A stretch of 40,466 bases of DNA, taken from the NCBI GenBank assembly GCA_014885115.2, contig WKLE02000028.1, forward strand, positions 7,630 to 48,095. Direction: 5' to 3'. The stretch is from Asterionellopsis glacialis (lineage: Eukaryota; Bacillariophyta; Plagiogrammaphyceae; Rhaphoneidales; Asterionellopsidaceae). Below the pieces are notes generated by a model, which did no database searches, was not told where the DNA came from, and saw nothing but the letters and a program-made list of their open reading frames with translations. This document shows positions 1 to 10,465 of the stretch, piece by piece. The translations under genes and the position numbers were made by a program. Each line of letters starts with the position of its first letter. Positions within the stretch are counted from its first letter, which is position 1.

Positions 1-107
1 CGACATGAAGCATGTCTTCTTGTCAGGAGGAAATATTCATCGAATTGATGAATACGTTACCAGGTAGCCGTGTTCTTTTTACTCCCATATCTCCACTGTT
101 ATGACAA

Positions 108-1469
108 ATGGGAAACACTCTTGATTCTCCCGTCAAAGACAAAGATACTGCCACGGGAACTCTCAACGATGATTCTGATCAATTGCACTTTGGAGTGTCC
201 TCTATGCAGGGATGGCGACTCAGTATGGAAGATGCTTACGCATATCAGCGGTCACTGACAACTATACAAGATGGTTCATCAGCTGCATGCAATCCTTTAC
301 GCAATCATTCTTTATTCACTGTATTTGATGGTCATGGCGGGAAATTCGCTGCTCGGTATGCTGCTGATCACTTCTGTGACACCTTTGCTGCGCAACTTGA
401 TTTTATAGAATACAGGAAACGTGTGGAAAAAATGGAAGACAAGCGAATCAAAACAAAGAATAAAAAAAACTCAAATTCAAAAAAAGATAAACACCAACAG
501 CCAAGAGTGAAATACTCTGAAAAAGAGATCAAAGAATTGTGTCAATTGCTACAATCAGCACTACAAAGCACATATGTTGATTTAGATAGAAGCATCTTCC
601 AGGCTATGACTGATAAGGGATTTTTTGCTGAAAATGCTCATGAACCGCTGGAAATTAACTCGAATCAAATAAACAATGGGTTAGATGAATGGGGACTCTT
701 TGATGATCAACAAGACGATGATGCAGAAATGATTAAGGGTAATGCAAATGCTCCATCCGCAAACAACGATGACAAAGATGCTGGTACAACAGCTGTTGTG
801 ATCCTGATTACACCACACTTTCTTTTATGTTCAAATGTAGGAGACTCCCGTGCAATCATTTGTCAAGGTTCTGACAACCAAATAGATGAGATAGACAAGA
901 CAAAGATTGAAGCAGTGCCACTCAGCTTTGACCACAAACCTGACCATCCAAAAGAAAGAAAGAGAATCGAACAATACGGAGGTACTGTAAATTTTGGACG
1001 AGTCATGGGAGAGTTAGCTTTGTCACGAGCGCTGGGTGACTTCAAGTTTAAAGATGTAGAAAACGTTGTGGCTGCACCGTCACATAAACATGAACTGAAA
1101 GTTAAAAAAGGAAACCAACAAATGGTTTCTAGTGTCCCCGATGTAACTATCCGAAACCGCGACAATGTAAAGGACAAATTTATTGTCCTCGCATGCGATG
1201 GAATTTGGGATGTCCTGACAAACAAAGAGTGTGCGGATACGATAACAGAGTTGTTTGACGAGGGAGAATCGAATGATGGATTGATATGCGAAGAAATCAT
1301 CGATATGTGTCTGAAAAAAGGAAGTCGTGACAACATGACCATAATTATAATTCGCTTTCCTGGCCAAGAAATAGCTATTGGAGGCGGTATAGCTAAAAGG
1401 AGGCGAAGCAGGCAGCAAGAAGCGAAGGGTGCTGTTGCTCTTGCTCGTCGTAGTAAACGGTATTACTGA
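108..1469 (+). CDS. PP2C-family protein serine/threonine phosphatase
   Basis: A single-exon protein of 453 residues with the full set of metal-dependent PP2C (PPM) motifs: GWRLSMEDAY (residues 35-44, first metal-binding acidic pair), FDGHGG (73-78), DAGTTAV (224-230), GDSRAI (245-250), GELALSRALGD (301-311), LACDGIWDV (361-369) and SRDNMT (406-411). In this family these bind two Mn/Mg ions and dephosphorylate phospho-Ser/Thr. Two low-complexity inserts, a lysine-rich stretch (about 107-136) and an acidic Asn/Asp-rich one (about 186-224), separate the core motifs, so it is longer than a minimal PP2C. The N-terminus begins MGNT, with Gly at position 2, but lacks the Ser/Thr at position 6 favoured for myristoylation. 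The C-terminus is basic (RRRSR, RRSKRYY), which could be a nuclear signal. The ATG at 108 is the first one before the catalytic core. Family assignment is secure; substrate is unknown. Confidence 0.95.
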   Translation: MGNTLDSPVKDKDTATGTLNDDSDQLHFGVSSMQGWRLSMEDAYAYQRSLTTIQDGSSAACNPLRNHSLFTVFDGHGGKFAARYAADHFCDTFAAQLDFIEYRKRVEKMEDKRIKTKNKKNSNSKKDKHQQPRVKYSEKEIKELCQLLQSALQSTYVDLDRSIFQAMTDKGFFAENAHEPLEINSNQINNGLDEWGLFDDQQDDDAEMIKGNANAPSANNDDKDAGTTAVVILITPHFLLCSNVGDSRAIICQGSDNQIDEIDKTKIEAVPLSFDHKPDHPKERKRIEQYGGTVNFGRVMGELALSRALGDFKFKDVENVVAAPSHKHELKVKKGNQQMVSSVPDVTIRNRDNVKDKFIVLACDGIWDVLTNKECADTITELFDEGESNDGLICEEIIDMCLKKGSRDNMTIIIIRFPGQEIAIGGGIAKRRRSRQQEAKGAVALARRSKRYY

Positions 1470-1827
1470 CTTTTACACTTAAACAAGAAAAGGTATTCTC
1501 TTTTAGGGGGGAGAGACTAGCCTTGTATCGCCACAAATACCATTTTCGAATGGCTGCCAGCTTTTAATCAAAGGGGAAACAAATTTGAGATCGAGTCAAG
1601 CGAAGATTAAACACCGTTTCATTTCGTTTCGATAATCTTGAATAGATTGGTGTCCATTCTCGTCGCCTATCTATGATTAGGCAAGCCAAAAGTGTTGAGA
1701 GCAATTCTATCGTGAAGAGAGCGTTCCTCTGAAACTGTTTCGATGGCGTCCCCTTGCTCTTGACTAGGGGTTATATATGTTTCATGGCTCAAAAAAGAGA
1801 AAAATACTCCTTTAAGTGACCTTGGAG
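1470..1827. other. Intergenic region, 3' flank of the phosphatase gene
   Basis: No long ORF or known motif is visible here. It should carry the 3' end of the phosphatase transcript and the upstream region of the putative short gene at 1828. Confidence 0.5.
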
Positions 1828-2054
1828 ATGAACAATTCATATGGAGCTAATCCTGAACCAATTTTTGAAGTCGTTGAGATCCGTAAGAGCGCGGTAGAAA
1901 CTTGTGCTTACACTTTGCCTTTCTTCAGGGATATTTAGGCAAGGTTAATCCTTGACATCTTTCCTAGGTATTGAAATACGGCAAAGATCATGAACGCCGG
2001 AATGCGGTGCCAGTGAAAGACGGGTACTTCCGTTACAGCTCGTGGTATCAGTGA
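1828..2054 (+). CDS. Possible 50-residue two-exon protein, unknown function
   Basis: This is my own gene model. Exon 1 (1828-1893) starts at an ATG with an in-frame stop a few codons upstream and encodes 22 residues (MNNSYGANPEPIFEVVEI...). A 74-nt intron (1894-1967) runs from GTAGAA to a pyrimidine-rich TTTCCTAG. Exon 2 (1968-2054) continues in frame (VLKYGKDHERRNAVPV...) and ends GYFRYSSWYQ before TGA. The joined product is charged and soluble, with no signal peptide or membrane segment. Exon 2 sits in a local G+C peak (32 of 60 bases at 1981-2040) against AT-rich flanks, which favours coding. An alternative donor at 1883 (GTAAGA) would put exon 2 out of frame. The opposite strand also carries a 43-codon ORF (2066-1935), so strand is not certain. 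I recognise no family. Confidence 0.35.
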
Positions 2055-2367
2055 TGAGGGTGTCATCTTGACTCTCTCGTTCACGACGCTCCGTATCTTG
2101 TAGATGCACTACCTTTTAATCCAAAAAAAAAACTTCTTCTATAGAGATCCCTGAACGCTAAAGAGTAAAATTGCAAATATTCGATTCTCTTAACCACACT
2201 TTAAGCTTGAATCATTGATATGAAATGTTTTGAAAAACCGGATCCCAGATATTATAACTGGAGAAATGTCCAATATCACCACTTATTCTGCATTTTTGCA
2301 CGAAGTACACAGATATTGTTTGCAAACTACAATATATGAACTTTTATAACATCAATTATGATATGAC
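2055..2367. other. AT-rich intergenic region between converging genes
   Basis: This stretch lies between the 3' ends of the putative short gene and the minus-strand coiled-coil gene. It holds an A run near 2125 and no convincing ORF. Confidence 0.5.
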
Positions 2368-3108
2368 TTAAGCAGCAATAGAACAAGGATTACGCCACAC
2401 TTCATCGATATTAGTTGGAAAAACGAGCCGTGCATCTGAAATTGTCTGTTTTTCTTCTCCTGATTTCTTTTTATCTTTCGTTTCCTGGTCAATACTTTGT
2501 TCCATGAATGCCGCTCTCAGGAAAGTTTCATCCAGGATGTCCCCGCCAAAGGAATTTAAAGATTCGTCACATTCCATACGTTCACGTTTGTAAGTTTGTT
2601 CTGCTTTTGCTTTTGTATGTTCTGCGTTTATTTTCGTAAGTTCTGTCTTTATTGCTGTAATATTGCAATTTTCTTCGCCAATTTTTCTGAGGAGTTCTGC
2701 CTCTTTCTTAGCCCCTTCTTCGGTTTGATAGCCAACAATAGCTCTGTATTCTTTTGTGCTATTGTATGATTGCTCATGAATTAGCTTCTGTTGAATGTGA
2801 ATGTTGCCAATTTGATGGATCATTGAACAAAGCGTTGTCTCGAGTTTAAGAATATGAGCTGGTACGGATTCTTCTTTATGGGCTTCTTTCACAGCTTGGC
2901 AATAAAGTTCATAGCCACTTTGGGTACGAGAAGTTACTCCTCTTGCATTGAGTAACCGAGTATGGTCCCTACGAAAACCATTCATTTTTCTCTTGAGTTC
3001 TTCTCGTTTGATTTCGTGGAGGTTCTCTTCAACAACGATCCTGGACCGCATTTCTATAAGTTGAGAACGAACACGTTCAATCTCAAGGTCGGTTACAGAA
3101 AAAACCAT
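2368..3108 (-). CDS. Coiled-coil protein of unknown family (paralogue A)
   Basis: A single-exon protein of 246 residues starting at ATG 3108. It is rich in Glu, Lys, Arg and Gln with heptad-like spacing over residues about 5-50 and 125-180, so it is probably mostly coiled coil. There is no signal peptide or membrane segment. The core block (residues 68-145), containing ETTLCSMIHQIGNIHIQQ, matches the protein at 12477-13235 in 48 of 78 aligned positions without gaps. The tails are unlike each other apart from a shared final Ala-Ala. I recognise no domain. The conserved, less charged IHxIGNIHIQQ stretch may be a partner-binding site, but that is inference. It is convergent with the phosphatase side and about 3 kb from the VHL/P4H gene on the same strand. 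Confidence 0.8.
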   Translation of the reverse strand: MVFSVTDLEIERVRSQLIEMRSRIVVEENLHEIKREELKRKMNGFRRDHTRLLNARGVTSRTQSGYELYCQAVKEAHKEESVPAHILKLETTLCSMIHQIGNIHIQQKLIHEQSYNSTKEYRAIVGYQTEEGAKKEAELLRKIGEENCNITAIKTELTKINAEHTKAKAEQTYKRERMECDESLNSFGGDILDETFLRAAFMEQSIDQETKDKKKSGEEKQTISDARLVFPTNIDEVWRNPCSIAA

Positions 3109-4966
3109 GGTCTATTACAATGGGCAGCACTTATTGAATTTGCAGAATTTGTGCTCGAATGCTCTAGAGAGGATTTTTGGTCGCACGGTTCTCCCTCTTG
3201 AGCGATTACAAACAATACTTCTCATTTTTCGAGAAAGTTAGTCTACTGAAAAAATTAAAAGGGCATAATAATTTTTCGATATTCCACTGTTTCAGTCTTG
3301 CCCTAGGTTTTTCCGAATATATTAAGATACACTATCATATATTAAGTAAAAAAGCTATCTGGTTCCAGTTTACAGTACTGACAAAAGTAGTACATAATAA
3401 TCACGGAAACAGATTCTGGTAACAGATTTTGAATTTCGAAATTAGCGTGGTTGTAAAATATAAAAAGGTTATCAACAGATGCTAGCCGCTGATTTTTTAT
3501 TGAGAAGTAACTTTCCGTATTCATAGTATTTAAAAATCCACTGACCGTCTGACCAAGAGAATAATAATTATTTTCTCGTGGTCTGACGATGCCTTTTCTC
3601 CACTGGTCATTGCTCGATTTTGTATTGGTAGATCTGATGACGATGTCTTTTCAGAAACAACAAATTTATTTCCACAGGAACACATCATGACAGTATTTTA
3701 AATAGTAATACGTACTATCGTACCGACAAGGTACTCCATTTATCATAAATAGGAATACATATTATTATTATTGCATATAAAAATTGGTGGCAACTTGCAA
3801 AAAATGGTTTCACGATCGATATCGTATTATTCTTCCGGAGATACTGACTGTACAAGGCACCCACAGATACAATCGACAGATACATTATTTATTGTACCAG
3901 CTACTCAACAATGCATACACAATAGATCAAATATGGGGAGACAGGCATCACGATTACTTCTATCAGCTATTTTTCTCTTAGTGAACATTATATATGGGCA
4001 ATCCGGGACAATACAGTAATGTAAATCAACTACTCCGTAAGTCCAATATTATTTCTACATAATAGTACCAGGTACAGGTACCCCAGGGGGTACAGAACCA
4101 GGTACTGTACCTGGTACTGTACATGGCAAGTTACCTCATATCCTGTCAGTAACAATAGGATAGGTTGAAAGAGTACCTGTACCTGTACCAGAGGTACCTT
4201 GGTACCCACAGGTACAGGTACCGTACCAGGTACGGTACATGTAGGACCTACAAGGTAGTACTGCATAAGCGGTTGGATTTTCAAAATCCTGTCACCCCCT
4301 TAAAAAATTTTGGCCAGTTCTCAAGCCGGGGAGTGCTATCTATTACACGAGTCTCTCCACCATGTCACTCCTTACTTTTCTCGACAACCATCCGGTTATA
4401 ACATTGATTTTTTGTTACAAACAACTCACAATTACCACAAAGAAGAGCATTGTTGGCAATTTTAGCAGGATTAAACCGATATAAGGTAATATCTTACATG
4501 CATGAAATAACACGTAAATATGCCATGCGTTTGAAATAAGATGTAAATATGTTTAGCTTTTACCATCCCTCACAACATATGAAAGACTCTAGAGTGCATA
4601 CCCAATAAAAGCCATTCATGCATGGGCTGTAAGTATAAACATCGCTTGGCTAGAAAGTCAGTACCTATTATAGAGTATAATATGAAATGCACAATTCATA
4701 ATATGTATAAAAGCGTTTTTCTCCTTTCTAAAAAACACTTTTCGGTAATGTATCCACATAAACTATCATCTAATTGCGTAAGTTATACACATCACAAAAA
4801 CACCACCATTCATTTGTGTGTGCGTATAATTTGTTTTCGTGATCAAGACCTAGTCTATTGTTCGTAAATTTGCTCTGTCGTTCCCTCTTGGTTGTTGTAT
4901 CCATGTCCTGTCTCTATTCAATTAATCAACCAACCAAGCACTCAACGTGTTTTCTAAATTGTTCTT
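3109..4966. other. Intergenic region with GTAC-rich palindromes
   Basis: About 1.9 kb without a supportable gene. The several short open frames start at TTG or are compositionally random. The notable content is the GTAC repeat cluster described separately. The left end holds the promoter side of the coiled-coil gene starting at 3108; the right end is the 3' flank of the VHL/P4H gene. Confidence 0.6.
4060..4262. repeat. Cluster of GTAC-centred short palindromes
   Basis: GTACC, GGTAC and GTACAGG units follow each other many times in both orientations. Examples are ccaggtactgtacctgg (4098-4114, a palindrome around one central base), ggtacaggtacc and accaggtacggtac. The cluster ends in gtaggacctac (4241-4251), a near-palindrome that recurs elsewhere in the window. 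The DNA could fold into many alternative hairpins. Confidence 0.8.
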
Positions 4967-6614
4967 TCATTGCCTACTTCCATTATATTGTATATGGATG
5001 GTGATCGTTTTTTTGGTACCTTCCTCTATAGGGCATTCACTATGTTTTGTAAAATCACTAGGATCTACAACACCACCGACACCATCACTATTGGCATGTT
5101 GTTGTAAATCGACATAACTTGTAAATACAGCACTCCCTTGTTCAGGTGCAATATGGATCCCACCAGCATTAGGGAATACAGTAGATCCACCTTTGGTAGG
5201 TACATGACAATACATGGTCAAACTTGCTATACGATTTCCAATTTGATATTGTTGCTTGTCAGCGTCATTGTAGTTCTCTTGATTATCATTAGCATTCATA
5301 GTGCAACCATCATTATAATTACAATGGAGTAAATATTCTTCATTACTATTAGAATGATATTCCATAACATACATGGTGTTATCACCCAATTGTAAAGTAT
5401 CTTGTTCAAGTGATATCTTTGGCATAATTTGGCTTGTCATGACAAATGATCGTGTAATTAAATCTCTGATCTTTTCATCGTTGCTTTGGGAAGACGATGG
5501 GAAGTTGATTTTTCCTACCAATGCACTTTTTGATAAGCCTACAAGTTTTGTAGTGGCATCGACAAAATAATCATCACCATCTGACGATGATTCTTGCTGC
5601 TGTTGTCCTGATAAGGTTGTTAACATATCAATCATTTCACATTCCTTTGTCGTGATAAAGTTTGGTATGTAATGTATGGAACTTTCAGGACGATCATGTA
5701 AAACTCCCACCTTGACCACTTTAGTACGGCCATCTACTTTGAGTTCACGTGTGTCATTCCGTAATACTTCACTTGTGGTATTCAACGTGACATCGGCACA
5801 GGCATAGTCATTAAATTTGGTAGCTAATTTGGTACGGACCTTGGATTGGAATATAATTTCTTCTTGTGATGTTTGCAGGCGTGTTTGCAATCCAGCTTGT
5901 ACACATGATACTAAATTATCGATGGCTGTTTTGGTTGATGTTTCATCAGAAGAATCTACCAACTTGTCGGCAGCTTTCGCTTTGCATGCTTGCAAAATAT
6001 CTTTGGCTTGTTGATGTGCGATTGATTTATTATCCTTATGTTCATATGTAAAATCTTTATATAATGTAAGGACTATCATGGATATATAAAAGAACAAGCA
6101 ACCATAACGCATGCGATTAGGAAGGTGGGCATTTTTGTTTAAAAATCAGCAGAGTTATCTCTCTAGAGACTTGTGTACATGGTCGGTAGTTTAGTAGCTA
6201 TGACGTACCTTGTTCTTCATTTTCATTTACTTTAAAAACGACTTTACGGCATTCGTTGTTCTTACATGTATTGGTTTTCGAATTCGGACGTTCGACAATT
6301 TCAAATTCATGACCAATGTAACTGTTAATTTGTGTATCAGCACCATACAATAGTCCACCATCTCGTGTATTCAACACACGCTCATCATTATTCCAACGAT
6401 TAATCCAATACACATCTACCTTCGACCCACACTGATTTAACAATTGGATGTTACGTGCTGTATCGCGATTGGCATGGCAATGGTATGGATGCACAATAAC
6501 GACTGCTACAAGAAGAGACAAAAATCTTCCTAACGAAAGTGATGATGATGACTGATTTTGTGAGTAACATCGGTGTTGTTTCATTCTCGTTGTCGTGGTG
6601 GTGGTGATGGTCAT
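4967..6614 (-). CDS. VHL-like domain fused to prolyl-4-hydroxylase-like domain; active-site HxD altered
   Basis: Two exons join into 503 residues: exon 1 6614-6209, intron 6208-6073 (136 nt, GTACGT...GATAG, phase 1), exon 2 6072-4967. A nearby acceptor (ATAAAG) would remove five residues in the same frame. After an N-terminal hydrophobic segment (about 30-46), residues 55-130 resemble the VHL beta domain (VDVYWINRW, then NSYIGHEFEI). The C-terminal part (about 268-500) has the P4H double-stranded beta-helix pattern: HYIPNFIT, GGSTVFPNAGG, and the distal HSECPIEEGTKK with ligand His479 and the 2-oxoglutarate Lys at 489 or 490. The first iron triad motif, normally HxD, reads His385-Cys-Asn387 (LLHCNYND). 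Family members hydroxylate proline using Fe(II) and 2-oxoglutarate in the secretory pathway. With Asn in place of Asp this copy may be inactive or altered. Fold is fairly certain, activity doubtful. Confidence 0.85.
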
Positions 6615-7235
6615 TGTTATTTATTAAGCTTTCGCTCCCTTGCTCTCTCGCTCTCTTCTGATGTTGTTGTTGTGGTGGTGGTGATCAATCGCAACGCTTT
6701 CCAATATCGGCTATCGATTCAGGGTTCGGATTTTGGACGATCCGACCGTTACTCTATCCAGGACGGAGGGTGTCTCTACGTGAGCAAGTTCGTAGGTTTC
6801 CTGGACATTTATACCGTAGCAGTTTTCCGCTGGGTGCTGGGTTTGATGAATTACTAGCACGTTTTTTCACTCCCGTGCGTATATTTCTTTTTTCTGAAAA
6901 TCATGTTATTTTCTAACGTTTAGATTTCGTCCGAAAACGAATTTTCGTACTCTGAACCATGAAGAGGATTCTCGTTTCAGTCATCGGAATCACATAAATG
7001 AAGGTATACACTGTTAGCCTATCAAGTAATGTATCATAAACTGGAATAAAACAGTAGACTAGATGAGCTCTTTTGTTGTTTAGATATTGATTATTTTAAC
7101 CATTGAGGACCTATTTTTTTCAATCATTTTTTTTCTTTTTTACATATTTCTAAAGAATGATGCTTCTGGCCTACTGTTTTAGAGTACTTTTAGTTACATA
7201 TTGATCTATACTATGATGTTACATAGTGGTGATGA
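6615..7235. other. Intergenic region upstream of the VHL/P4H gene
   Basis: It starts with short pyrimidine and GTG/TTG microsatellite-like runs (about 6590-6690) next to the gene start, then becomes AT-rich. I see no supportable gene. The open frame at 6573-6857 on the plus strand is partly antisense to exon 1 and looks non-coding. Confidence 0.5.
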
Positions 7236-7580
7236 TCATAAGTAGTCATCATCTGATTCATCCAGGAGGTCATCAACATCATCATCAAAATCAAGCATAT
7301 CGATATTTTTCACCCAGTCCATGTTGTCTTCTTCAATGGAATTTTTTTGGTGGGGGTTCTTGTTCATGACATCAGCTCTTTCAACCAAATTATTGCATAT
7401 AATCACTTCTTACTGGCATCTGAAACTTTCTATCTCTTCAATTTTCTATTTGAATCCAATAGAGAAATGCGGCTTTCTCCAACAGAGTGTATGGAGAAGG
7501 GGGGTATTGCTAGTAGTACCATCCTATTTCCATTGTCAACATTGCAGAGTGAGGGCAGCAATGTTCTTGGAGTGACTCAA
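7236..7580 (-). pseudogene. Decayed ORF with acidic C-terminal tail, possible transposase remnant
   Basis: Reading the minus strand in one frame from about 7580 to the TGA at 7236 gives protein-like sequence broken by several in-frame stops. The last open part (7409-7236, 57 codons) is EVIICNNLVERADVMNKN... ending in an Asp-rich tail (LDFDDDVDDLLDESDDDYL). Directly upstream, in the same frame and separated only by stop codons, come KIEEIESFRCQ and LLHTLCWRKPHFSIGFK. The persistence of one frame through the stops suggests an old gene. Acidic tails of this sort occur at the ends of some DDE transposases, but I cannot assign a family. It could also be the last exon of a live gene if one stop is intronic. 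Confidence 0.35.
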
Positions 7581-8670
7581 ATTTGAATTCTATCAACCTA
7601 TCTATAGATTCTATATGTTTCATATCCAAGATCTGAACCAAAGTTTTGACATATTAAGTAATTATGATGGTATTATGTTTACTTCATAAGATACTAAGCA
7701 ATGATAAGAATATTTTGTGTTCTAGAAAAGATTGTCATTGTCAAAGTTTCCATTCTTGATTTGTTTTCATTTATAAGATTGCTCACTCTCCATGTCACAT
7801 TCCAATAAGGTATGTTTGGAAAAAAATTCAGGATATTCCTACTACTCCTTATGCACTCTTTTTTACCTTTGCTTCTTCTAAAATATAGCAGGATACATGA
7901 CACTTTATTTTACAGTAGAGTTTATTTTGTGTGCAGTTATCATTCATAGTCATCTTCTTCATGTATTTTGTTTTCAAATTGGTTCTGGCTGAATCATTGT
8001 TGTTGAATAGTTATTTCTAGGATTAATTGTGACTGATAGCCAATGATGCTGTGGTAGTAGCCAATAATGAAGCACAACTCAAATTTTGATACCAATATCA
8101 GTAACACCTGTGGCTCTCACTTTTTTTTAATTAAGGAAGTACCTACAGATATTTATATCAACAAAGCTGAGTAGATTTTTCCAAGTTATTTCAGAAGGTG
8201 TATGCTGCTGCTGCAGAATGTTTGAGGTTATGTCCTTAGCTATTTTTTCTCTGTAGGTGTTAGATACTTTGTAGTAGGTAAAAGATAATATTTGAAAACA
8301 AAAGAATACCATTTTTTTTCTATTCATTGTCACATCATGAAGATGTTTCCAAGGAGTGAGCATAGGGTTGGTTTCTCCTGTATATCATGCCTACTATATT
8401 CATGTCTGTTGTAGTATGTTACATTGGTAACAAATCAAAAATTGGAAAAATCAAAATGTTCAAGATAATGTTGTTTGTGGGCTTCTCCTTTTCACCAGGC
8501 TAAGATCACAGGTTTTGATTATCCATAACATAATAAAAAAGGATAATAATCATCCCAAGCAACATGATTTATCATGTTTGGATTCTGGAAAGAAGTCTTT
8601 TTATCCTATTTGGCAAAATGAGTATACAAAAAATACAAATTATGCATGAGCTCTTTAAATATATAGTATT

Positions 8671-8708
8671 TTGCATCACATACATTTGGCTTTTGCTTTA
8701 CCAATATT
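8671..8708 (+). repeat. Dispersed partial copy of the 190-bp repeat unit
   Basis: This stretch matches 10335-10372, inside the third tandem unit, at 34 of 38 positions (shared core acatacatttg, then cttttgcttt and ccaatatt). Matching stops on both sides, so it is a fragment of the same repeat family. Confidence 0.7.
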
Positions 8709-9919
8709 GGGGGTATAAATAAGTTATTATAGTCTGTTCAGTATCTACCACAAGCTAAATGCCTAATCAGACTTGTGCCATATAACATTATTGAAACTGG
8801 TGAACTAAAGGAAAAAAGTATGTTTTAGGACACATATGATATTGTTTTTATATGAATCTTGTATGAAAATTCATGCTGGTGCAGAAACCTTTATCCAGTT
8901 TACACCTCCTTTTGTATATCATGTTGCTCTATTGCTTGTATCTCAGTGTGAAGGTTTGTATGCCCTAAGTATGTGGGTAATGATAGTTCCCATTTAAGTG
9001 GTCTTATAGAGGTTGAGAGCAGAAGTAGCACCATTTGATGATATAGTCAGGAAGGTTAACCTCTTGTTGTACAGTATTCTTGTCATGGCCATGAATATCC
9101 CTATTACTCAATTTCCAAGTGTCAAACTCTACATTGTTTAGGCTACTGACTAGTCTCTAACTCCATGATTGTGCATTTTTCTTCTTGAGACCCCATGTTG
9201 ATGTTTGAATTGTATGTATTGTTTCTGGGTGTTTGCCCATTTTATAGATATCCAGCCCTTCATGAAGTGTTCTCACCCTATCTTGCACTGTTTCTTGGTT
9301 GCTTTTTGAATAAGGTGGTCAATTTGAGGATTTTTGGAAGTTTGCTGAAGTGCTGGAAACTCTTGGTTCATCTATTGTGTAAGATTGATTTGTGTATAAT
9401 TGTTACTACTATACTCTTGCTAGTCTTTTGTTTGAGGAGTTCATTGATGAAAAGTATTATACATTATCCTGCTTATAGAATAACTTTGCAACATGTGTTT
9501 GGATATTGGAATATATGTTGGTGGTCTTCCATGTGATCATTGCAACTGTTACATGTTGAGTTTGCTGTGGTGGTATAGTGTTGAGTGGGATCATTCATTG
9601 GAGGGGAAGCCACTCAATCAGAAAGCCATGAAGGAATCTCTTCATGGCCAGTGATGCTGATTTTTGTGCCATTTTGAATGCTTTTTTATCTATCTTATCC
9701 TATATGCTATCTCATCCCCCAATTATACCTTTTGTTTCTGTAGGGTTGGAGATCTTTGAGCAAAAGTGAGTCTTTTCTATCCATTCATTTACTTTTGATA
9801 TCACTCTGCTTCTTTCATATTTCAGTGATATGTTGGTACTGGAGAATGGCAATGCAAGGTCTTAGCTGGTAGGCCAGGCTGTGCTGCAAGCTAATTCAGA
9901 AGCCTGGATTGTGAAACAA

Positions 9920-10465
9920 ATAAAATCCCAAAAGATGAAACCAATAGTGACAATATTTTGCACCAAATACTTTTGACTATTGCTTTACAAATATTTCAAG
10001 CTTCCTGGACAAATCCATTACCAAAAAATAATTTCTTTGGCCATAAGAATCACCCATGTGTTAGGTCCCTGTAACCCATGACTGCCAGGGGCCTGCCTAG
10101 TAAAAATAACCAAAAAGCAAAAGTAATGGTAAGAATAAGAATGTTTTGAATCAAATACTTTTCTTGTCTACTGTTTTATCAATATTCCAAGCTTTCTAGA
10201 CCAAATCATTACAAAAAAGGAAGATCATTCTTTAAACAAAATCACCCATATTTTAGGTCCCTGATACATCATGCCTACTAAGAACCTGCCTAGTGAAAAA
10301 AATCTCAAAAGGTGCAACAACCAGTAATAATATGTTGTATTACATACATTTGCCTTTTGCTTTGCCAATATTTCAAGCTTCCTGGATTAAACCATTACAG
10401 AAAAAGAACATTCTTTAAACAAAATCACCCATTTTTTAGGTCCCTGAACCCCTGCCAAAGTCTGC
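9920..10465 (+). repeat. Three-unit tandem repeat, period about 190 bp
   Basis: Three diverged direct copies begin near 9920, 10106 and 10299. Two anchors recur in order: caagcttcctgga-like sequence at 9997, 10188 and 10374, and aggtccctg-like sequence with ggtccct at 10064, 10256 and 10439. Spacings are 183-192 bp. Each unit also carries (t)caccca and a tttgctttaccaatatt-like block. Copies differ by many substitutions and small indels, so the array is old. No protein is encoded. Confidence 0.85.

Noticed and set aside
863..1342. Open frame antisense to the phosphatase gene
   Set aside because: Shadow of the conserved PP2C coding frame; no features of its own.
1935..2066. 43-codon minus-strand ORF with a hydrophobic stretch
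   Set aside because: Overlaps exon 2 of the proposed plus-strand short gene; a spliced plus-strand model explains the same G+C peak better, though this is not settled.
3771..4019. Plus-strand frame with a hydrophobic end
   Set aside because: Opens with TTG, no ATG near the start, AT-rich composition, no recognisable domain.
9195..9536. 113-codon Leu/Val/Cys-rich frame resembling a membrane protein
   Set aside because: Opens with TTG and lies in T-rich desert DNA, which produces hydrophobic translations by chance; no flanking gene structure.
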